Shown here: positions 16,593 through 21,600 of the stretch, one piece after another | Layout of the letters: every line of letters starts with the position of its first letter | Position numbering within the stretch: the first letter of the stretch is position 1 | Assembly (NCBI GenBank): GCA_964629975.1 | Contig: CAZVUN010000036.1 | Location: 1 to 21,600, forward strand | Direction: 5' to 3' | Origin: G020354085 sp964629975 | GTDB taxonomy: Bacteria > Pseudomonadota > Gammaproteobacteria > Acidiferrobacterales > Sulfurifustaceae | Length of the DNA stretch: 21,600 nt | Translations under genes and position numbers: made by a program | The notes under the pieces: model-generated | The model's input: only the letters and a program-made list of their open reading frames with translations | Databases searched by the model: none | Told to the model about the DNA's origin: nothing

Positions 16593-17012
16593 ATGCATGC
16601 GTTGCGTCGTTTTGCCCCTCCCCTCGCCCCGTTGCTCGCGTTCGGCGTGCTCGCCTTGAGCCTGCACACGCCGGCGGCGCACGCCGGGCTCGCCAGCACC
16701 CAGAGCGTGCTCGATGCCGCCCACGGCCAGGCAGAACGCGCCCGGGTCAGCAGCTTTCTGCAGCGCGACGACGTGCGTGCCGAGCTGCTGGCACGTGGCG
16801 TCAGCCCCGCGCAGGTGCAGGCGCGCCTCGACGCGCTGACCGACGAGGAGGTGCAGACGCTCGCCAGCCACATCGATCAGCTGCCCGCCGGTGGCAGCCT
16901 GGGGTCCGTGCTGGGCGTGGCCCTGATCGTTTTCCTGGTGTTGCTGTTCACCGACATCATGGGCTGGACCAGCGTCTTCCCGTTCACCAAGAAGGGCTCG
17001 GCACGGCAGTGA
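16593..17012 (+). CDS. PA2779-family small membrane protein
   Basis: A 139-residue protein of a family typified by Pseudomonas PA2779; function unknown. ATG 16593 follows AGGAG (16581-16585) at seven bases. It has an N-terminal signal or anchor (APLLAFGVLALSLHTPAAHA), a soluble helical middle with VLDAAHGQAERARVSSFLQR and RGVSPAQVQARLDALTDEEV, and a C-terminal membrane helix (SVLGVALIVFLVLLFTDIMG). The stop overlaps the GTG start of the next gene by four bases, matching the conserved pairing with a PA2778-type cysteine peptidase. It is divergent from pepP; the shared 145-base spacer has TTGACC at 16531 but no clear -10 for this gene. Confidence 0.87.
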   Translation: MHALRRFAPPLAPLLAFGVLALSLHTPAAHAGLASTQSVLDAAHGQAERARVSSFLQRDDVRAELLARGVSPAQVQARLDALTDEEVQTLASHIDQLPAGGSLGSVLGVALIVFLVLLFTDIMGWTSVFPFTKKGSARQ

Positions 17013-17989
17013 CCGGCGCCCACAGCGCGCGCCCAGGCACACGCGCCCGGCTCCGGCCGGGCGCTGTGTTTGTGGCGCTGGCGCTGCTGCTCGGCGGCTG
17101 CGCCACGCCGCAGAGCGAGCGCCTGCGGGCGAGCGCCGCTGCCTGGCCGCAGCCGCTCGAACTGAGCGCGGTGCCGTTCTACCCGCAGGAGGACTACCAG
17201 TGCGGACCGGCGGCGCTCGCCATGGCGCTCACCTGGGCCGGGGTCACGGTAAGCGCCGACGAGCTCACGGCGCAGGTCTACCTGCCGGCGCGCCAGGGCA
17301 GCCTGCAGGTCGAGATGCTGGCGGGGGCGCGGCGCGCCGGACGCGTGCCGTACGTGCTGCGCCCGCAGCTCGAATCGGTCTTCGCCGAAGTCGCCGCCGG
17401 CCATCCGGTGGTGGTGTTGCAGAACCTGGGGCTGTCCTGGGCTGCGCAGTGGCATTACGCCGTGGTGGTGGGCTTCGATCTGCCGCGCGCTACGGTGCTG
17501 CTGCGCTCCGGCACCGAAGCGCGCCTGTGGATGCCGCTCGACACCTTCGAGCGCACCTGGTCACGCGCCGGGCACTGGGCGCTGGTGGTCATGCCGCCCA
17601 CACGCCTGCCGTACACCGCCGAGGAGCTGCCGTATCTGCAGGCGGTCGCCGGCCTCGAGCAGGCCAACCGCCCGGCCGAGGCCGAACAGGCCTATGCGGC
17701 GGCGCTCACGCGTTGGCCGAAGAGTCTGATCGCGCACATCGGTCTCGCCAACAGCCGCCATGCGCGCGCCGATCTGGCCGGCGCGGAGGCCGCGCTGCGC
17801 CAGGCGCTGCGCTTTCACCCGGATGCGGCCGTGGTGCTCAACAACCTCGCGCAGATCCTGGCGGAGCGCGGCGCACTGACCGAGGCGCTGCCGCTCGCCA
17901 CGCGCGCTGTGCAGCGCGAGCCGGCCAGCGCCCTGTACCGCGAAACGCTTGAGACGATTCGCCGGCGCACGGCCCCCGGCACACCGTAA
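17009..17989 (+). CDS. PA2778-family lipoprotein cysteine peptidase with TPR-like tail
   Basis: A 326-residue probable outer-membrane lipoprotein. GTG 17009 overlaps the preceding stop. The signal ends in lipobox LLGGC with Cys31 as lipid anchor; Ala follows it, so retention at the inner membrane is not expected. Residues about 55-195 resemble C39-like papain-fold peptidases: DYQCGPAALAMALTWAG (Cys65) and QWHYAVVVGFD (His149). The third catalytic residue is not obvious. Residues about 210-320 hold TPR-like repeats (EQANRPAEAEQAYAAALTRW, then LANSRHARADLAGAEAALRQ, then LNNLAQILAERGALTEALPL). The two-gene unit suggests that the peptidase acts with the PA2779-like protein in the envelope; the substrate is unknown. 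It converges with ygfB, with only two bases between stops. Confidence 0.9.
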   Translation: MTGAHSARPGTRARLRPGAVFVALALLLGGCATPQSERLRASAAAWPQPLELSAVPFYPQEDYQCGPAALAMALTWAGVTVSADELTAQVYLPARQGSLQVEMLAGARRAGRVPYVLRPQLESVFAEVAAGHPVVVLQNLGLSWAAQWHYAVVVGFDLPRATVLLRSGTEARLWMPLDTFERTWSRAGHWALVVMPPTRLPYTAEELPYLQAVAGLEQANRPAEAEQAYAAALTRWPKSLIAHIGLANSRHARADLAGAEAALRQALRFHPDAAVVLNNLAQILAERGALTEALPLATRAVQREPASALYRETLETIRRRTAPGTP

Positions 17990-17991
17990 CC

Positions 17992-18534
17992 TCAGCGGCC
18001 CGGCGTGCGCGGGGTCTCGTACACGAGCTGCACGCCAACGCGCACGTACTCCACCAGCTCCGCGAGGTGGCGCGCCTCGTCTTCACCGGCGGCAAGCGGT
18101 GCGGCGAGCTCGGCCTCGGCGATGCGCGCCAGATCGCGCAGCACCTCGCCGGCATCGCCCGGCAGCGCCGCGACATCGCGCACGCCGCCGGCCGCCATAC
18201 CGACGAGAAAGCCGCGGCACCAGTCAGCCAGACCGGCGACCTGCTCCGTGAGCGCCAGCTCGTCACTCGGCAGCAGCGGCGCGAAGCTGAATTCGGGGTC
18301 GCCCAACTGCGCCTGCGTCACCGCGAGCAGCCTCGCGAGCAGCGCACCGAGCTGCGCGGTGTCCGCCTGCGGCAGCAGCGTGGCGAGCACCGATGTCGCT
18401 CGCGCCTGCGCGCCGGCGCACAGCAGCCCGGTCACGGCGCCATGCACCTCGGATGCGGAGAAGTCGACCTCGGCCGCGCGCAGCGCCTCGTCGAGCTCTG
18501 CATGCGTGAGTGGCGTGGGTGATGATCGGCTCAT
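17992..18534 (-). CDS. ygfB: YgfB/YecA family protein (UPF0149)
   Basis: A 180-residue cytoplasmic protein of the UPF0149 family, all-helical by composition. Family text includes ALRAAEVDFSASEVHGAVTG and LLCAGA near the N-terminus, then FAPLLPSDELALTEQVAGLA, DWCRGFLVGMA, and VEYVRVGVQLVYETP at the C-terminus. In E. coli it sits next to pepP and zapA, and in Pseudomonas aeruginosa a YgfB homologue affects beta-lactamase expression; neither role is shown here. The ATG at 18534 gives the family N-terminus. A minus-strand -10 (TACACT, 18587-18582) lies upstream with a poor -35. It is divergent from the zapB-like gene. Confidence 0.92.
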   Translation of the reverse strand: MSRSSPTPLTHAELDEALRAAEVDFSASEVHGAVTGLLCAGAQARATSVLATLLPQADTAQLGALLARLLAVTQAQLGDPEFSFAPLLPSDELALTEQVAGLADWCRGFLVGMAAGGVRDVAALPGDAGEVLRDLARIAEAELAAPLAAGEDEARHLAELVEYVRVGVQLVYETPRTPGR

Positions 18535-18612
18535 GTGCGATGGGGCGACAGTCAGGATTCCGCCGCCGGTCGGGCCGTCGCAGTGTAGCACCGCTGCGCG
18601 CGGGCACGGACG

Positions 18613-18641
18613 TTGACCCGCTTGCGGCCGGGACCTAAACT
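18613..18641 (+). promoter_or_regulatory. Sigma-70 promoter directly before the zapB-like ATG
   Basis: TTGACC (18613-18618) and TAAACT (18636-18641) are separated by exactly 17 bases; both match the consensus well. Only seven bases separate the -10 from ATG 18649, and no ribosome-binding site is present, so the transcript would begin at or beside the start codon. Confidence 0.7.
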
Positions 18642-18648
18642 TTGGCGC

Positions 18649-18876
18649 ATGGCAGAGTCCGGTGCGCGCCACAACGGTGATGAGCTCAAGCGGCTTGAGT
18701 CGCGCATCGATGAGCTCATCGGCGAGTGCCAGCGACTGCGCCGCGACAACGAGCAACTGCGGTCGGAGCGCGGCGATCTCAACGAGAAGCATGCGCGCCT
18801 GATGGAGAAGACCCGCATCGCGCGTGAGCGCATCGAGGCGATGATCGGGCGACTCAAGGCGCTGGAGCGCACCTGA
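18649..18876 (+). CDS. Short coiled-coil protein, ZapB-like (TIGR02449 type)
   Basis: A 75-residue, almost entirely helical protein with heptad-type text (LKRLESRIDELIGECQRLRR, then DNEQLRSERGDLNEKHARLM). It resembles the TIGR02449 and ZapB group of small coiled coils encoded just before zapA in many gammaproteobacteria. Position suggests a role with ZapA at the FtsZ ring (inference). ATG 18649 is preferred over an upstream ATG at 18613, which lies inside the promoter -35. The zapA start follows two bases after its stop, so the two are probably coupled. Apparently leaderless. Confidence 0.82.
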   Translation: MAESGARHNGDELKRLESRIDELIGECQRLRRDNEQLRSERGDLNEKHARLMEKTRIARERIEAMIGRLKALERT

Positions 18877-18878
18877 CC

Positions 18879-19190
18879 ATGAAGGCTGTCGCCGACGGCG
18901 TCACCGTCACCATCCTGGGCAAGGAACTGATGGTTGCCTGTCCGGAGTCCGAGCGCGCGCAACTGCGTGCCGCGGCCGAGTATCTCGATCAAAAGATGCG
19001 TGAGATCCAGACCTCCGGCAAGGTGATCGGTGCGGAACGCGCCGCCATCATGGCCGCGCTCAACATCGCCGCCGAACTGCTCGAGCTGCGCGGGCGGGGC
19101 GGTCTGCCCGCGGACGTGCACGAGCGTCTGCAGCGCCTGTCCAGCAAGATCGACGCCGCACTCAACTGGGATGTACAAGCGCGCCAATAG
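18879..19190 (+). CDS. zapA: Cell division protein ZapA
   Basis: A 103-residue FtsZ-associated protein that crosslinks filaments and stabilises the division ring. The family N-terminus is VTVTILGKELMVACPESERA, followed by LRAAAEYLDQKMREIQ, a globular head. Then ERAAIMAALNIAAELLELRG and a helical tail ending IDAALNWD. Length is typical. It follows the zapB-like gene and precedes 6S RNA, the same order as zapA-ssrS-ygfA in E. coli. The 6S RNA promoter overlaps its last codons. Confidence 0.95.
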   Translation: MKAVADGVTVTILGKELMVACPESERAQLRAAAEYLDQKMREIQTSGKVIGAERAAIMAALNIAAELLELRGRGGLPADVHERLQRLSSKIDAALNWDVQARQ

Positions 19191-19199
19191 GTATATCAT
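19172..19199 (+). promoter_or_regulatory. Promoter of 6S RNA
   Basis: TATCAT (19194-19199) is a good -10, with TGTACA (19172-19177) sixteen bases upstream as a four-of-six -35. Predicted initiation is around 19206-19207, exactly where the closing stem of the 6S RNA begins. The element overlaps the zapA 3' end. Confidence 0.65.
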
Positions 19200-19206
19200 T
19201 GGTCAA

Positions 19207-19395
19207 GCGCCCCCTGCGGTGCAGGTGACTGCACCAGACACCCTCTGAACCTATAAGCGAAACTCCGGGGACCGAGGCGTTGATACCGGTGTGCAGGCCC
19301 GCCTTGCAGCGGGAAGCCTAAAGGTATCCCAAGGCCCCCACTTGAACCTGTCGGTTCAAGGCCACGGTGTGGCACGGCATTCGCGGAGGGCGCCT
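19207..19395 (+). ncRNA. ssrS: 6S RNA
   Basis: 6S RNA binds sigma-70 RNA polymerase as a promoter mimic during stationary phase. The 189-base span is close to the 184 of E. coli. The ends form a long closing stem: GCGCCCCCTGCG (19207-19218) against CGCGGAGGGCGC (19382-19393), with one mismatch and one wobble. The 3' half contains the conserved hairpin CTTGAACC-TGTC-GGTTCAAG (19341-19360), as in E. coli (CUUGAACCAAGGGUUCAAG). A T-rich run (CCTTTTCTTTTCC) follows the stem. The gene lies between zapA and ygfA, its conserved place. Confidence 0.93.
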
Positions 19396-19418
19396 TTTCT
19401 TTTCCTTATTCACCTCCT

Positions 19419-20048
19419 GTGGCATCACTCACTTCGGCAGCCGTGGCGATCGTCGCTGACAAGGCCGAGCTGCGCCGGCAACTGCGTGCGCGGCGGCGCG
19501 CGCTCACGCCGGCCGCGCGTGCCGAGGCGGCGGCGCGTCTGTGCCGCCATGCGCTCGGCGCGCGATTGTTCCGTGTGAGCCAGCGCATCGCCTGCTACTG
19601 GCCGAACGATGGCGAGATCGACCCGAGTGAAATCGCCGAGCGGGCCCGCGCGCTCGGCAAGCAGGTGTACCTGCCGGTGCTGTCGCGCGTGCAGCACGAC
19701 CGCCTGTGGTTCGCCCAGGCCGAGGCCGGTGGCGCACTGCGCACCAACCGCTTCGGCATTCCCGAGCCGGCGGTGGCGGCGCGTGCGCTGGTGCGGGCAC
19801 AGGCCCTCGACCTGATCTTCGTGCCGCTCGTGGGATTCGATGACGCCGGCAACCGCCTGGGCATGGGGGGCGGATTCTACGACCGCAGCCTGGCGTTTCT
19901 CGCCAACCGGCGGCACTGGCGCAAACCCCACGTGGTCGGGCTGGCGTACGAATTCCAGCGTCTCGATCGACTGCCGGCCAACCACTGGGACGTGCCGCTT
20001 GCGGCCGTGGTGACCGACGTGGCCTGGCATGCGTTGCCGCGCCAGTAG
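19419..20048 (+). CDS. ygfA: 5-formyltetrahydrofolate cyclo-ligase
   Basis: Converts 5-formyltetrahydrofolate to 5,10-methenyltetrahydrofolate using ATP, in one-carbon metabolism. The 209-residue protein has the N-terminal basic substrate motif LRRQLRARRRALTP, the middle DGEIDPSEI and KQVYLPVL, and the signature LVGFDDAGNRLGMGGGFYDR followed by HWDVPLAAVVTD. The start is GTG 19419; an in-frame GTG at 19443 is an alternative. Neither has a ribosome-binding site. The bases just ahead, CACCTCC (19411-19417), equal the 16S anti-Shine-Dalgarno rather than its complement. The gene follows 6S RNA by about 25 bases and is probably co-transcribed with it. Confidence 0.95.
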   Translation: MASLTSAAVAIVADKAELRRQLRARRRALTPAARAEAAARLCRHALGARLFRVSQRIACYWPNDGEIDPSEIAERARALGKQVYLPVLSRVQHDRLWFAQAEAGGALRTNRFGIPEPAVAARALVRAQALDLIFVPLVGFDDAGNRLGMGGGFYDRSLAFLANRRHWRKPHVVGLAYEFQRLDRLPANHWDVPLAAVVTDVAWHALPRQ

Positions 20049-20074
20049 CGCAGAACCAGCAAAGGGGCCCATTC

Positions 20075-20893
20075 ATGAGACTGCTCTTCATCGGCGATGT
20101 CATGGGCGATCCCGGACGGCGCGTGCTGTGCGAGCAGGTTCCGCGCCTGCGCCGCCTGCACGCGCTCGACCTGGTCGTGGCCAATGCCGAGAACATCGCC
20201 GGCGGCGCGGGCATCACGCGTGCGACCGCCGAAGAACTGTTCGCCGCCGGGTGCGACGTGCTCACCAACGGCAATCACGCCTGGGACAAGGCCGAGGCGC
20301 TCGAGTACATCCGCAGCGAGCCACGCCTGCTGCGCCCGCACAACTTCCCGGACGACACCCCGGGCAGTGGCTGGTTCGTGGCGAGCAGCGCGAGCGGTCA
20401 CAAGGTCGGTATCCTCAACGTACTGGGCAACGTGTTCATGCATCCGCACCTGGCCTGTCCGTTTCGCACCGCCGACCGCGCACTGGCGGCCAGGCCCGCG
20501 GACGTGAAGGTGGTGCTGGTCGACATCCACGCCGAGACCACCAGCGAGAAGAGCGCGCTCGGCTGGTACCTCGACGGGCGCGTGAGCGCCGTGCTCGGCA
20601 CGCACAGCCACGTCCCGACCGCCGACGAGCGCATCCTGCCCGGGGGCACCGCCTTCCAGACCGATGTCGGTATGAGCGGCAACTACGATTCGGTCATCGG
20701 GCTCGACATCGATCAGGCGCTCGCGCGCTTCGTGCACAAGATCCCGGCGCGCTTCGACTGTGCGCCCGGCCCGGGCACCCTGTGCGGCGCCCTGCTCGAG
20801 GTGGACGAGGCGAGCGGCCGCTGCCGCCGCATCGAACGCGTGCGCGTGCCGGAGTCCGCGGCGGGTGCGGAGCGCCGCGCGCGCCGCGCCTGA
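20075..20893 (+). CDS. YmdB-type metallophosphoesterase (TIGR00282 family)
   Basis: A 272-residue cytoplasmic phosphoesterase of the family containing Bacillus YmdB, a 2',3'-cyclic nucleotide phosphodiesterase. Metal-site motifs in order: FIGDVMGDPGR (Asp8), VANAENIAGG, LTNGNHAWDK, VDIHAETTSEK, GTHSHVPTADERILP and TDVGMSGNYDSVIG. The length fits the family. ATG 20075 follows AAGGGG (about 20061-20066). The gene starts 27 bases after ygfA and its stop is four bases before the EVE-domain gene, so the three form a likely operon. The last 15 residues are Arg- and Ala-rich and look disordered. The cellular role in proteobacteria is not established from this sequence. Confidence 0.93.
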   Translation: MRLLFIGDVMGDPGRRVLCEQVPRLRRLHALDLVVANAENIAGGAGITRATAEELFAAGCDVLTNGNHAWDKAEALEYIRSEPRLLRPHNFPDDTPGSGWFVASSASGHKVGILNVLGNVFMHPHLACPFRTADRALAARPADVKVVLVDIHAETTSEKSALGWYLDGRVSAVLGTHSHVPTADERILPGGTAFQTDVGMSGNYDSVIGLDIDQALARFVHKIPARFDCAPGPGTLCGALLEVDEASGRCRRIERVRVPESAAGAERRARRA

Positions 20894-20897
20894 GGCC

Positions 20898-21362
20898 ATG
20901 GCCTACTGGCTCATGAAGTCCGAGCCGGCCGTATTCGGCATCGCGGATCTCGCCAAGCGCCCGCGCCGCACCGAGCGCTGGGACGGGGTGCGCAACTACC
21001 AGGCGCGCAACTTCCTGCGCGCCATGCGCCGCGGTGACCTGGCGTTCTTCTACCATTCGAGCTGCCCCGCGCCCGGGGTGTACGGGATCGTCGAGATCGT
21101 GCGCCCCGCCTATCCGGACCCGAGCGCGTTCGATCGGCACAGTCCGTATTACGACCCCAAGAGCACCCCGCAGGCGCCGCGCTGGTTCATGGTGGATGTG
21201 CGCCTCAAGCGCACCTGGCCGCGGCCGGTCCTGCTGGAGCACATCCGGCGCACCCCGGCCCTCAAGCGCATGCCGCTCGTGCAGCGCGGCAGCCGCCTGT
21301 CGGTGATGCCGGTCACGGCCCACGAGTGGCGCACGATCCTCAACCTGGCGGGAGACACCTGA
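20898..21362 (+). CDS. EVE-domain protein
   Basis: A 154-residue single-domain protein of the EVE family (PUA-like fold, related to human THYN1), whose members bind modified nucleotides or nucleic acid. Family text: YWLMKSEP at the N-terminus, then WDGVRNYQARNFLR, GDLAFFYHS, GVYGIVEIV, and WFMVDVRLKR. The C-terminus SVMPVTAHEWRTIL is typical. The start ATG lies four bases after the phosphoesterase stop. Standalone EVE proteins often appear in such housekeeping runs, and nothing nearby suggests a restriction system. Confidence 0.95.
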   Translation: MAYWLMKSEPAVFGIADLAKRPRRTERWDGVRNYQARNFLRAMRRGDLAFFYHSSCPAPGVYGIVEIVRPAYPDPSAFDRHSPYYDPKSTPQAPRWFMVDVRLKRTWPRPVLLEHIRRTPALKRMPLVQRGSRLSVMPVTAHEWRTILNLAGDT

Positions 21363-21364
21363 CC

Positions 21365-21600
21365 ATGAAGCAGCTGCTTGCGATGGCGCTCATCGCAGTG
21401 ATGCTCGGCGCGGCGGGGCCGGGCGCGGCCACGGACGCCGGCGCGAATCCGCGCGTGCGCCTCACCACCGATCTCGGCGTGATCGAGCTCGCGCTCTACG
21501 CCGACAAGGCGCCCGGCACGGTCAGGAATTTTCTCGACTACGTCGATGCCGGCTTCTACAACGGCACGATCTTCCACCGCGTCATCAAGGGCTTCATGAT
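21365..21600 (+). CDS. Secreted peptidyl-prolyl cis-trans isomerase, cyclophilin type (3' truncated)
   Basis: The N-terminal 78 codons of a cyclophilin, which speeds proline isomerisation during folding. A signal peptide (MKQLLAMALIAVMLGAAGPG, likely cleaved near AAT) indicates export to the periplasm, as for PpiA. Mature text RVRLTTDLGVIELALYADKA, then TVRNFLDYVDAGFYNGTIFH and RVIKGFM, matches the family including the catalytic-region FHRVI motif. GGGAGA lies about ten bases before ATG 21365, and the EVE-domain stop is two bases upstream. The gene continues past the window end. Confidence 0.94.
   Translation, partial: MKQLLAMALIAVMLGAAGPGAATDAGANPRVRLTTDLGVIELALYADKAPGTVRNFLDYVDAGFYNGTIFHRVIKGFM

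Overview
The window is high-GC (roughly two thirds G+C) bacterial chromosome, and its gene order points to a gammaproteobacterium. Two diagnostic blocks are glnA-ntrB-ntrC and the pepP-ubiH-ubiI / ygfB / zapB-like-zapA / 6S RNA / ygfA neighbourhood. The PA2779/PA2778-type pair fits the same group. I cannot name the genus. A run of exactly 100 N (11900-11999) shows this is a draft scaffold.

Left part (1-3035): the 3' end of glutamine synthetase glnA, which keeps the adenylylation Tyr site, then a terminator hairpin, then the overlapping nitrogen two-component pair ntrB-ntrC.

Middle part (3036-11899) is an accessory cassette and the most interesting stretch. Two paralogous, secreted PhnD-like binding proteins bracket it. 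The left copy (3226-4160) carries three frameshifts and the right copy (10995-11899) runs into the gap. Between them are, on the minus strand, a Crp/Fnr-family regulator whose stop overlaps the start of a signal-less ModA-like binding-fold protein. On the plus strand are a DASS/SLC13 anion transporter with altered substrate motifs, an intrinsic terminator, and a 794-residue PHP-type metallohydrolase. No ABC permease or ATPase is visible. My inference is an anion uptake-and-hydrolysis system: DASS imports, the PHP enzyme acts in the cytoplasm, and the Crp/ModA-like pair could sense the ligand. The substrate is unknown. A 780-base stretch without a credible gene separates the regulator from the transporter. 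A 42-base perfect palindrome follows the hydrolase.

Right part (12006-21600) is housekeeping. On the minus strand pepP, ubiH, ubiI and a small methyltransferase form an operon for peptide trimming and ubiquinone hydroxylation. Divergent from pepP are a PA2779-like membrane protein and a lipoprotein cysteine peptidase with TPR-like repeats. ygfB converges on these. Then come a ZapB-like coiled coil, zapA, 6S RNA, ygfA, a YmdB-like phosphoesterase, an EVE-domain protein and the 5' end of a secreted cyclophilin. Two genes here, pepP and the zapB-like gene, appear to be transcribed from their own ATG (leaderless).
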